Source: an uncultured bacterium
GTDB lineage: Bacteria > Verrucomicrobiota > Kiritimatiellia > RFP12 > UBA1067
Direction: 5' to 3'
DNA: 9,079 nucleotides
NCBI GenBank assembly: GCA_946401765.1
Contig: CAMIVJ010000096.1
Coordinates: 1 to 9,079 of the forward strand
Both the position numbers and the translations under genes were made by a program. Below are positions 1 to 6,264 of this stretch, piece by piece (position 1 is the stretch's first letter; every line of letters begins with the position of its first letter). The notes beneath the pieces are model-generated. The model did no database searches and was not told the DNA's origin. It saw nothing but the letters and a program-made list of their open reading frames with translations.

Positions 1-349
1 CCGTGTATTCGCATTTGCTGCCCATGTTGGTCCTGGCGCTGAGCGCGCACATCGTCGCGTCGCATGGTGCCGTCTTCTGCGGGGCGAGGTCGATGACCGC
101 GTTGAACACGACTGACGAGAAGGCCAGCATCGCCACGAACACGGCCGCGATCTTCAGCAGCGTCCATTTGCTGGGCGGCCACAGTGCGCGCTGTGCCTCG
201 GACTTCCTGATGATTTCCTCGATTCGCGCCACGCACCTATCCTCGAAGCCGGCGCTGGGAGCAGGCCATGCGGAATCGTCGGCCAGCGCAGCCGCGATGG
301 CCGCGTCGAGCTCGTCGAACTCCGTGTCTTTCTGCTTGTTGTCGTTCAT
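1..349 (-). CDS. Putative membrane anti-sigma factor (partial, runs off left edge)
   Basis: The frame opens with ATG at 349 and reads 116 codons without a stop to the window edge, so the C-terminus is missing. A Shine-Dalgarno-like AGGGAG lies 7 nt upstream of the ATG, which supports this start. The first about 60 residues are charged, predicted cytoplasmic and rich in acidic helix (FDELDAAIAAAL, residues 11-22). One hydrophobic stretch follows at residues 62-84 (WTLLKIAAVFVAMLAFSSVV), giving a single transmembrane helix. The part beyond it contains Cys96, Cys101 and Cys113. The gene starts 14 nt after the stop of an ECF sigma gene on the same strand. Known ECF operons often pair the sigma factor with a single-pass membrane anti-sigma factor encoded just downstream, with its cytoplasmic N-terminus binding the sigma. 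That role is inferred from position and topology. I see no HxxxCxxC zinc anti-sigma motif, so it is not a clear ZAS-type protein. It could also be an unrelated small membrane protein. Confidence 0.72.
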   Translation of the reverse strand, partial: MNDNKQKDTEFDELDAAIAAALADDSAWPAPSAGFEDRCVARIEEIIRKSEAQRALWPPSKWTLLKIAAVFVAMLAFSSVVFNAVIDLAPQKTAPCDATMCALSARTNMGSKCEYT

Positions 350-356
350 GGCTTTT

Positions 357-362
357 CTCCCT
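357..362 (-). promoter_or_regulatory. Ribosome binding site of the putative anti-sigma gene
   Basis: Read on the minus strand, AGGGAG lies 7 nt before the ATG at 349. It overlaps the 14-nt gap after the sigma stop codon (364-366), consistent with coupled translation of the two genes. Confidence 0.6.
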
Positions 363-363
363 G

Positions 364-936
364 TCATTTGGTTTGATGTGAGAAGCGCTGATTTCCTTGG
401 CGCTTTTCTGATATTTTCTCGCGGATCGTCTTCTTCGCCTCGTGAAGCCAATAATATACGGTTCCCTCGGGCTCGCCCATCGACTTTGCGATCGCGGGAA
501 CGGACATGCCGGCGAAGTAGAACATCACCACTGCGGCGCGCAGCCTTTCGGGAAGGGACGCAACGGCCGCGCGCACCTCGCGCGCGTCGTCCGCGCGCTC
601 TGCCGCCTCGGCGGGCGTGGGCCGTTCGTCAGTCCGCTCTGGCAGCTCATCGGGGAACACGAGGGAGTTGGCGGCCTTTCTGCGGATGTCCATCTTGAAG
701 AAGTTCGCCATTATCGAGCACTGCCAGGTGAAGAAGCTCGAATCGCCCTTGAAGGAGCCGATGCTTTGGACAACGCGCGCGAGAGTGCGCGAGACGAGGT
801 CCTCCGCGTCCGTCTCGTTGTGGCAGAGGCGCATCGCCGCCGCGTAGAGGCGGCGTCCGTACGCGCCAACGAGAAGGCGCGCCCCGTCTTCGGGACGCGT
901 CCTCAGCCTCTCAAGTATTTCGTCGTCGTCACTCAT
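364..936 (-). CDS. ECF-type RNA polymerase sigma factor
   Basis: This 190-residue protein has the usual size and two-domain layout of extracytoplasmic function (ECF) sigma-70 factors, which direct RNA polymerase to a small regulon in response to envelope or other signals. Region 2 spans about residues 21-87: an N-terminal helix, the conserved-type acidic stretch ETDAEDLVSRTL (41-52), then FFTWQCSIMANFFKMDIRRK (68-87), where promoter melting and -10 recognition are expected. A linker rich in Ala, Glu and Pro (about 95-118) leads into region 4 (about 120-175). Region 4 has the typical SLPERLRAAVVMFYFAGMS entry (127-145) and a helix-turn-helix at about 145-168 (VPAIAKSMGEPEGTVYYWLH) for -35 binding. 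The ATG at 934-936 is the only good start; a possible AAGGA lies rather far upstream (14 nt). A membrane protein gene follows 14 nt downstream, the normal position for its anti-sigma factor. The sequence does not show which regulon it controls. Confidence 0.93.
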   Translation of the reverse strand: MSDDDEILERLRTRPEDGARLLVGAYGRRLYAAAMRLCHNETDAEDLVSRTLARVVQSIGSFKGDSSFFTWQCSIMANFFKMDIRRKAANSLVFPDELPERTDERPTPAEAAERADDAREVRAAVASLPERLRAAVVMFYFAGMSVPAIAKSMGEPEGTVYYWLHEAKKTIREKISEKRQGNQRFSHQTK

Positions 937-945
937 CGCTTTGCC

Positions 946-959
946 GTTGTCCTTACAAC
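946..959. promoter_or_regulatory. Small hyphenated palindrome upstream of the sigma gene
   Basis: GTTGT-CCTT-ACAAC is a perfect 5-bp inverted repeat with a 4-nt spacer, 10 nt upstream of the sigma ATG. On the sense (minus) strand the spacer reads AAGG, part of the only Shine-Dalgarno-like sequence there. It could be a small operator or a hairpin presenting the ribosome site in its loop. At this length chance is also possible. Confidence 0.3.
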
Positions 960-1019
960 AGCTATGATGCGCCCAGCGTTGATTCCCTTGGAAAGAAACC
1001 TAAATTACAGGCATTTCTC

Positions 1020-1096
1020 AACGCAGAGGCGCAGAGTCGCGGAGAAAGAGAACTTTCTGACTCATGGGATTCTCTGTGCCTCTGCGTCTCTGCGTT
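1020..1096. repeat. Imperfect inverted repeat (AACGCAGAG...CTCTGCGTT) between sigma and glycosyltransferase genes
   Basis: The ends AACGCAGAG (1020-1028) and CTCTGCGTT (1088-1096) are exact reverse complements. After one mismatch the next 7 bp also pair (CGCAGAG with CTCTGCG), and weaker complementarity continues inward towards a loop around 1050-1070. Each arm is itself an internal near-duplication of an 8-9 nt CGCAGAG unit. It sits 13 nt beyond the stop of the glycosyltransferase gene. I recall similar 'CGCAGAGGCGCAGAG' palindromes scattered between genes in environmental bacteria, so a dispersed REP/MITE-like element is likely. No T-run follows the stem on either strand in the position needed for an intrinsic terminator. 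It contains no gene. Confidence 0.75.
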
Positions 1097-1109
1097 AAAA
1101 ATTTGGGCA

Positions 1110-2240
1110 CTAGGCACTTATCTCCCTGTATAACGCTATTGTAAGCGAACACATCTTGGCGGTGGAGAAGTTGTCGCGCACCGATTTGACGGCGGCGGCG
1201 CGCACTTCGGCCTTGCGCTCTTCGGGAAGGTCGAGGATTTCGTCGAGCTTTGCGGCGAGAGCGGCGGCGTCGCCTGGAGGGACGAGCCAGCCGGTGCGGC
1301 CGTCGTCGATCGTCTCGCATGCGCCGCCATGCGCGGTGCCAACGACTAGGCGGCCCATGGCCTGCGCCTCGGGGATGGTGCGTCCGAAGGCCTCGGGCTG
1401 GGCGGAGGACGCGTTGACCACGATGTCGCTGAGGGCGTAGACCTTCTGGATCTCGGAGGTGTGGTCCTTGAACACGACTTCGGTCTCGTTGGGAAGGCGC
1501 GAGGCGAGGGCGCGCAGATGGTCGGAGTATTCCGTGCGGCCCTGGTCGGAGCCGATGAAGACGACGCCGAGGCGCCTGTGGCGCATCTTGGTGAGGGCGT
1601 CGAGGAACACTTCCTGTCCTTTCCAGCGGGTGAGGCGTCCGGGAAGGGTGATCACGGGGATATCTGCAGTGAGGCGGTAGTGGGCGGTCTTCTTCTCCAT
1701 CGCCTCGTCGCGGGTGACGGCGTCTGGGCGGAACACGGACGTGTCGGCGCCGCGGTGTATGCGAACGAGCTTCGCGGGGTCGGCGTGGTACGTCTCGATC
1801 ACGTGGCGCATCACGTAGTCTGAGACGCATATCGTGCGCAGCCCCTTGAGCATGATGCGGTTGTACGGAATCTTCAGGAACGCGGGCGAAGTGCCGTACA
1901 CGCCGTGGTACGTGGCGATCCATGGCACGCCGCACTGCTTCGAGGCCCACATCGTTGACCACGCGGGCGCGCGCGAGCGAACGTGCATCAGCGTCACGCC
2001 TTCCTCCTTCGCGAGCTGGGCGAGGCGCGCCGCGTTCGCGCGCATGGTGAAGGGGTTCTTGCTCGCGAGCGGCAAGGTGAAGTGCTTCACGCCCAGCGCG
2101 TCGAGCGCCTCCACTAGCGGACCTCCCTGCGAGGCGACGGCGTTGGGGATGCCGGCCGCGTGAAGGGCGTGCGCGATCTCGATGGTGCCGCGCTCCACGC
2201 CGCCCATCTGTAGCGAAGGTAGAATCTGAAGGATTTTCAT
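1110..2240 (-). CDS. Glycosyltransferase, family 4 (GT-B fold)
   Basis: This 376-residue protein has the full length and layout of GT4 retaining glycosyltransferases. These move a sugar from a nucleotide-sugar donor to an acceptor, typically in building lipopolysaccharide, exopolysaccharide or protein glycans at the cytoplasmic face of the inner membrane. The N-terminal Rossmann domain opens with MKILQILPSLQMGGVERG (1-18), where GGVERG is the usual acceptor-side glycine-rich loop. A TYHGVYG segment follows at 110-116. The C-terminal donor domain begins near 195 with LPGRLTRWKGQE (199-210), the conserved G-R-(L)-x-x-x-K-G phosphate-binding segment. It carries the EX7E motif at Glu283 and Glu291 (EAFGRTIPE), followed by the typical GTAHGGACETIDDGRTGWLVPPGD region (301-324). 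No signal peptide or membrane helix is visible. The gene stands alone, flanked by an inverted repeat downstream and a divergent promoter region upstream. Donor and acceptor cannot be read from sequence. An Arg-rich open frame overlapping 1018-2259 on the same strand is a shadow. Confidence 0.93.
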   Translation of the reverse strand: MKILQILPSLQMGGVERGTIEIAHALHAAGIPNAVASQGGPLVEALDALGVKHFTLPLASKNPFTMRANAARLAQLAKEEGVTLMHVRSRAPAWSTMWASKQCGVPWIATYHGVYGTSPAFLKIPYNRIMLKGLRTICVSDYVMRHVIETYHADPAKLVRIHRGADTSVFRPDAVTRDEAMEKKTAHYRLTADIPVITLPGRLTRWKGQEVFLDALTKMRHRRLGVVFIGSDQGRTEYSDHLRALASRLPNETEVVFKDHTSEIQKVYALSDIVVNASSAQPEAFGRTIPEAQAMGRLVVGTAHGGACETIDDGRTGWLVPPGDAAALAAKLDEILDLPEERKAEVRAAAVKSVRDNFSTAKMCSLTIALYREISA

Positions 2241-2249
2241 GACGCGAGA

Positions 2250-2278
2250 AGTATATCAATTATTTGCCCGTGACACAA
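2250..2278 (-). promoter_or_regulatory. Promoter of the glycosyltransferase gene
   Basis: On the minus strand TTGTGT (2278-2273) and TATACT (2255-2250) are separated by 17 bp, the ideal sigma-70 spacing. Transcription should start about 6-7 nt after the -10 box, near 2243-2244. The ATG is at 2240, leaving a leader of only about 3-4 nt, and no Shine-Dalgarno sequence fits between them. The message may therefore be leaderless. Confidence 0.5.
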
Positions 2279-2285
2279 TACCCCC

Positions 2286-2326
2286 CTGACGGAGTGGCGA
2301 ATGTGGAATCATGGGCATTCCGTCAG
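2286..2326. repeat. Hairpin-forming inverted repeat in the divergent intergenic region
   Basis: CTGACGGA (2286-2293) pairs exactly with TCCGTCAG (2319-2326) across a 25-nt interior, and an inner GAATG/CATTC pair extends the structure. It lies just upstream of the glycosyltransferase promoter and well upstream of the rightward promoter. The interior holds AATGTGGAA, which also occurs in the left arm of the repeat at 6167-6264, so the two may be distantly related. It could be a small repeat element or a protein-binding site. Confidence 0.5.
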
Positions 2327-2368
2327 ACCGAACTTGGGCCATTTTCAAATTTACCCATATCGTGGGGA

Positions 2369-2431
2369 TGTTTTTTGTCTTAAGGCGCTTTCGTTTTTTT
2401 GATAAATTATTGTCATTCTCGGGATTTTTTT
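2369..2431. other. AT-rich T-tract region upstream of the rightward promoter
   Basis: Three runs of T occupy 2371-2376, 2394-2400 and 2425-2431 in otherwise GC-rich DNA. The last directly abuts the -35 box at 2433. Such tracts can bend DNA or act as UP-elements for RNA polymerase alpha. No gene is visible anywhere in 2241-2476; this stretch, the hairpin and the two divergent promoters are its contents. Confidence 0.45.
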
Positions 2432-2432
2432 A

Positions 2433-2460
2433 TTGGCAAAGCCGATAGCCTTGCTATCAT
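2433..2460 (+). promoter_or_regulatory. Promoter of the beta-helix fragment gene
   Basis: TTGGCA (2433-2438) and TATCAT (2455-2460) are 16 bp apart, and a TG one base before the -10 box (TGCTATCAT) makes it an extended -10 promoter. The gene at 6317 has the same TGCTAT(A/C)AT form. The expected start of transcription is near 2467, giving a very short leader of about 10 nt that would begin at or inside the AAAGGA Shine-Dalgarno sequence (2463-2468). Confidence 0.5.
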
Positions 2461-2476
2461 GCAAAGGATTACAGCG

Positions 2477-2857
2477 ATGAAAAAGAGACTGGCGAATCTG
2501 TTGGTGGTGCTCGTCACGATGGTGACAGGCATGTTCGTTCCCGCGACTGCGTTCGCGGACCCGGACCAAACGCCCGGCGCGAACGCAGAAGAATGGACGG
2601 AAGTCAGCACATGGGCGGATCTGGCCGCAGCGCTCAACTCGGGCAGCCGGGTCAAGCTCATGCAGGATGTGCAGAAGGACGACTATCTGATCGTCAACGT
2701 AGGCAAGACCTCCGTGCTCGACCTGAACGGCCATACCATAAACCGCGGAAGAACGTCCGGGACCGGTTACGGTTTTGTAGTCTATGTGCACGGCGGCGAC
2801 CTCACGATAATGGACAGCAGCGCGGAACAAACAGGCACGATCACCGGAAGATGGTAA
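2477..2857 (+). CDS. Truncated secreted beta-helix protein (N-terminal fragment)
   Basis: The ATG at 2477 is preceded by AAAGGA (2463-2468) 8 nt upstream. It starts a classic Sec signal peptide: MKKR, a hydrophobic core (LANLLVVLVTMVTGMFVP) and cleavage after ATAFA before DPDQ, near residue 28. In-frame ATGs further upstream (2399, 2459) would put residues in front of the signal and are less likely. The mature part holds WADLAAALNSGSRVKLMQDV and then SVLDLNGHTINRG, the typical opening rung of right-handed beta-helix surface proteins. It ends with LTIMDSSAEQTGTITG and then stops at TAA after only 127 codons. Family members normally continue after this GTITG segment with many more Gly-rich rungs. 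The following frame (2904-6164) looks like the C-terminal part of the same protein type in the +1 frame, so I read this as the 5' piece of a disrupted gene. As it stands it would be secreted without a folded domain. Confidence 0.75.
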   Translation: MKKRLANLLVVLVTMVTGMFVPATAFADPDQTPGANAEEWTEVSTWADLAAALNSGSRVKLMQDVQKDDYLIVNVGKTSVLDLNGHTINRGRTSGTGYGFVVYVHGGDLTIMDSSAEQTGTITGRW

Positions 2858-2903
2858 TCGCTCGACGTATGTAACGGTAAAGTGCGGCAGCGAATATCTT
2901 GAC

Positions 2904-5900
2904 GTGACAGACTTTACCAAAGGTAGGCTTTCCGGCGGAGAGGCGGTCTACGAGTTTGAGATTCCTGTGGGCGACGTAACGGTAGAGGCCGCCTTCGCCC
3001 CGCGCAAGTACAGGATCGAGTTCGTTGACGGTTCGTACCAGCTCGACACTATGTACCTGGAACTCGGAGAGACACCTGACACCCGCGCGATGGAGATGGA
3101 GACCTGGGGTAAATCCGCCTCTTCCGGTGCGCCTTTCATCGGATGGGAGCCTGCGATCGGTCCGGTCACGGGCGACACGGTCTATACGATGGTGTACGGG
3201 GAAGCTTCTCAAGAGTTGTATCACATATCTGCGACAGATGAGGCGATCAAGGCGAGCCTCTTTATCTCTCCGCCGCTGGGCCGTACGGTAACGGACAGTA
3301 ACATCCACGCCGGTCTGAAGGTCGTTCTCTCCGCCAGGGTGGAAGACGGCAAAGGCATCGAGTCGTGGAGCGTTATCGACGCGGACGGGGATCCGGTCGC
3401 GCTGGACACGGACGAATACGGTTTCCCGTGCTTTACGATGCCCGAAAGCGACGTAACGGTCTCGGCAACGTATACGGACAACGTGCTGCCCGTACACCTG
3501 CCTGACGGTCTAAATAATCTGATAGGTTCGGACGTCAACGGCGCGCTGCTGACCAGCCTGAGCGGAACGCTCAGGGAGCCTTACGCGGCGCCCGGCGAAA
3601 CGGTCACCATGCTCTTCGTTGACAGCAACAATACCGGCATTACCGTTACGGTCACGCCTACGGCAGGCGAGCCGTTTACGGTCAGCAGCGTACCCGCGTC
3701 GGCGGTGGTCATGAATATGCAATTCGGCATCATCTCCTTCACGATGCCGGATTCACCCGTTTCAGTATCGGCAGAACAGCAGTCGTCGCACGTGGATCTG
3801 CCCGAGCTCGCCCTTGGGATCAACGAGATAGACAACCGTCAGCAATGGTACAGCTTTACCCCGGCGAAGACCGGCGCGTACAGCTTTAAGGCGCTGGACG
3901 ACAATGGCTGGAGAGCGTACGTCTACGATGAGGATGGGAACGAAGTCGACAGTTTCAGCTCAGACTCGCCTGCAGCCACGCTGGTGGCCGGAGAGCGCTA
4001 CCTGCTCCAGTCCAACGTTTACAGTTACTCCCTGTCGCTCACGTACATTATGATCGAAGAGCCCTCGGAGGAAGCTGTCCTGTATCCGATCACCGTGGAA
4101 GAGGTCCTGCACGGCAGGGTCGTACCCACAGTAGACGAGGCTCCCGAAGGGTACCAGGTCACGCTGACGTTCATACCGGATCCCGGTTACAGATTATCGG
4201 GCGTCTCTCCAGAGGTGACGTGCTCGGGCGTCAGCCTGGATCTCGTCGCCTGCAACCGCGACCGATACTATTTCAACATGCCCGCCGGCGCGGTCACGGT
4301 CGCTCCGCCGGAATTCGTACCTGTCGACTACGCGCTGACGGTCGAGGCGGAGATGGGAACGGCGACGGCGCTCGTGAACGGCGAGCCGGCCGAGACAGCC
4401 CACTGCGGAGATACGGTGATCCTGGAGATGGAGCCCGCTTACTCGCCCTTCACCGTGCCGAACGTCTATGTGAACGGCGTACGACTTAAGGCGCAGGACG
4501 GAGCCTACAGCTTCATCATGCCGGCCGGGAACGTGAACATTCATGTCGAGTTCAGAGACGCCGAATACTACGATATCCATATAACGCAGTCCGCGCACGG
4601 AACGGTCTCCGCCTCGTGGTACGTTTTGGGATACGCCATTATTGATGCCGTCGGCGAAGCGCCTGTCGATTCGCAGGTCTTCCTAAGCGCCGCCGACGTA
4701 GAGGACGGCTGGGCCGTCAGCTCCTGGAGCGTTTACACCGCGGACGGACCGATATATCCGGAAAAAGGAATATTCGTTATGCCTGAAGCCGAGGTGTGGA
4801 TCGAAGCGACCTTCAGCGAAGCGCGTGAGGTATCGTTCCAGATAGACGCGAAGGCCCTGGCGCACGGAGATTACTGGCAGTGGATCGCGGGCGGAGCCTG
4901 GAGCACGGAGACGAGCGGTTACGCCGCTGCCGGCACCGAGGTCATCATCCCGCTCGATAAAAACGCGCCGCATACCGGCCGGAGGCCCGTTTTCACCGTC
5001 ACGACGGCGAGCGGAACGAACGTCCCGTATACCGAAGAGGAAGCAAGGTACCTGAATGAAGATTGCTGGGCGGCGATCTTCACCATGCCGGACGAGCCTG
5101 TCATAGTAACGATAGACACGGTCATGATGGATATGGACGCGCTGCATCTGGGCGAGAACAGCCTGATCCTTGAAAAAGGATTGACGAATTACACTTTCAC
5201 GCCGGAAGAGAGCGGCGTATACCGATTCGCGAATACCGGCGGATACTTCGCGAGTCTGATGACCTTGTATGATACGGGCGTTATAGGAGGCAGCTCCGCA
5301 GCGAGACTCCTGGCCGGAGAGACCTGCATCCTTCCGGTCGGGCGCACGGACAGTATGTCGCCGGAGGTCACCGTGACGATCACGCGCGTGGGAGATATCG
5401 AGACCAATGCCGTGACCATCGCGGATGACATTGAGTACGGCTCAGTCGAAGCGACCGTATCCGAAGCGCCTGCAGGTCATTACGTACAACTGAAAGCCGT
5501 CCCGGCCGGCAGCAGCGAACTTGTAAGCATCAGCGCGTCGTGGGAAGGCGGAGACATCAATCTCAGCCCAGTGGAAGGCGAAGAGCTGACTTTCAGTTTC
5601 AGTATGCCCCCCGGTGACGTCACCATCAATGCCTCTTTCAGCGTGCCGCACATCGAAACGCCGGCCTTCACTGATCCCGAAGGTCGCGAGATCGAGGATC
5701 AAGCCCTTGTCGAATGGCTCTCGGCGAACAACTTCACGCAGTCCGACATCAACGCCCTTGGCAGCGACGCCGCCGCCACGGACAAGCTGTATGAGTGCTG
5801 GTTGCTCAACTGCTCCATCACGGCGGAGAATCCGGGCGGCGCGCTCAGCATCACCGGCTTTGCGGTCAGCAACGACCAGGTTTTCGTCACTGTGCAGCTC

Positions 5901-6164
5901 GTGCGCCAGTCGCCGCTAGGCTACATTAACGGCGCACTTTATCTCTACGGCGCGAACGACCTCTCCGTCGGCTTCGGAGACAGGCCGATCTCTAATGAGA
6001 TCGTCAACTTCCGCGACGGCGATTCGACCTTCGCCATTGATCCGACCACCGCCCCGGCCAGCGGCACAGTCACGCAGACCGTGACCGCCATCTTTGACGC
6101 CTCCTTGGTCTCGGAGAAGTTCTTCAAGGCCACCATCGAGCTTGCGCACTCCGAAGAGCCCTGA
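2904..6164 (+). CDS. Large InlB-B-repeat-like / PPC-like surface protein lacking its N-terminus
   Basis: From the only available start (GTG at 2904) the frame gives 1086 residues, with no Shine-Dalgarno sequence and no signal peptide. Coding-like sequence in this frame already begins near 2856 (NRSTYVTVKCGSEYLDV). The first residues complete the second half of a B-repeat. A 'YRIEFVDG...GETP...FIGWEPAIGPVTGD' repeat follows (36-99), of the kind common in gut Firmicutes surface proteins. Divergent B-repeats end in the signature FxMPxxxVxV, near residues 18, 177, 279, 457, 537, 624, 726 and 899. Two PPC-like beta-sandwiches ('YSFTPAKTGAYSF', 'YTFTPEESGVYRF') lie at about 296-385 and 742-829. A distinct tail (about 916-1086; LYECWLLNCSITAENPGGAL, then a beta-rich end FFKATIELAHSEEP) has different codon use. 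The composition suggests an extracellular adhesive or stalk-like protein. Without an export signal it is probably not functional as drawn, unless the frame joins the fragment at 2477-2857. Confidence 0.85.
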   Translation: MTDFTKGRLSGGEAVYEFEIPVGDVTVEAAFAPRKYRIEFVDGSYQLDTMYLELGETPDTRAMEMETWGKSASSGAPFIGWEPAIGPVTGDTVYTMVYGEASQELYHISATDEAIKASLFISPPLGRTVTDSNIHAGLKVVLSARVEDGKGIESWSVIDADGDPVALDTDEYGFPCFTMPESDVTVSATYTDNVLPVHLPDGLNNLIGSDVNGALLTSLSGTLREPYAAPGETVTMLFVDSNNTGITVTVTPTAGEPFTVSSVPASAVVMNMQFGIISFTMPDSPVSVSAEQQSSHVDLPELALGINEIDNRQQWYSFTPAKTGAYSFKALDDNGWRAYVYDEDGNEVDSFSSDSPAATLVAGERYLLQSNVYSYSLSLTYIMIEEPSEEAVLYPITVEEVLHGRVVPTVDEAPEGYQVTLTFIPDPGYRLSGVSPEVTCSGVSLDLVACNRDRYYFNMPAGAVTVAPPEFVPVDYALTVEAEMGTATALVNGEPAETAHCGDTVILEMEPAYSPFTVPNVYVNGVRLKAQDGAYSFIMPAGNVNIHVEFRDAEYYDIHITQSAHGTVSASWYVLGYAIIDAVGEAPVDSQVFLSAADVEDGWAVSSWSVYTADGPIYPEKGIFVMPEAEVWIEATFSEAREVSFQIDAKALAHGDYWQWIAGGAWSTETSGYAAAGTEVIIPLDKNAPHTGRRPVFTVTTASGTNVPYTEEEARYLNEDCWAAIFTMPDEPVIVTIDTVMMDMDALHLGENSLILEKGLTNYTFTPEESGVYRFANTGGYFASLMTLYDTGVIGGSSAARLLAGETCILPVGRTDSMSPEVTVTITRVGDIETNAVTIADDIEYGSVEATVSEAPAGHYVQLKAVPAGSSELVSISASWEGGDINLSPVEGEELTFSFSMPPGDVTINASFSVPHIETPAFTDPEGREIEDQALVEWLSANNFTQSDINALGSDAAATDKLYECWLLNCSITAENPGGALSITGFAVSNDQVFVTVQLVRQSPLGYINGALYLYGANDLSVGFGDRPISNEIVNFRDGDSTFAIDPTTAPASGTVTQTVTAIFDASLVSEKFFKATIELAHSEEP

Positions 6165-6166
6165 GG

Positions 6167-6264
6167 AATGTTGCCAATGTGGAAGTGTTGCCAATAACCA
6201 ATTACCAGTTCCAATTGGGAATTGGCAACATTGGAACTGGCAACACTTTCACATTGGCAACATT
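6167..6264. repeat. Intergenic inverted repeat built from TGGCAACA units
   Basis: A 27-nt left arm (6167-6193) is the reverse complement of the right arm (6238-6264) with a single mismatch, which becomes a G-U pair in RNA. Inside, CCAGTTCCAA (6205-6214) pairs exactly with TTGGAACTGG (6231-6240). Five copies of TGGCAACA are present: two inverted (6169-6176, 6186-6193) and three direct (6223-6230, 6238-6245, 6255-6262). The element starts 2 nt after the stop codon of the upstream gene and its right end touches the -35 region of the next promoter. It looks like a REP/MITE-like intergenic repeat, and the hairpin could also limit read-through. There is no clear T-run directly after it. Confidence 0.8.

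Noticed and set aside
3..698. A plus-strand frame across the sigma/anti-sigma region
   Set aside because: It is antisense to two well-supported genes and ends in Arg/Ser-rich junk; no ribosome site.
937..1019. ECF autoregulatory promoter upstream of the sigma gene (GGAATC-like -35)
   Set aside because: A GGAATC is present on the minus strand, but no -10 element lies at the expected 16-17 bp spacing, so the call is not supported.
1020..1096. Intrinsic terminator for the glycosyltransferase gene
   Set aside because: The stem is present, but on the minus strand the T-run lies before the hairpin, not after it.
1018..2259. A 413-codon minus-strand open frame overlapping the glycosyltransferase gene
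   Set aside because: Its translation is extremely Arg/Pro/His-rich with no domain pattern, while the overlapping frame encodes a complete GT4 enzyme. It is a GC-bias shadow.
6167..6264. Short CRISPR-like array from the repeated TGGCAACA units
   Set aside because: Units are 8 nt, in both orientations and irregularly spaced, forming one nested palindrome rather than repeats with unique spacers; no cas genes.
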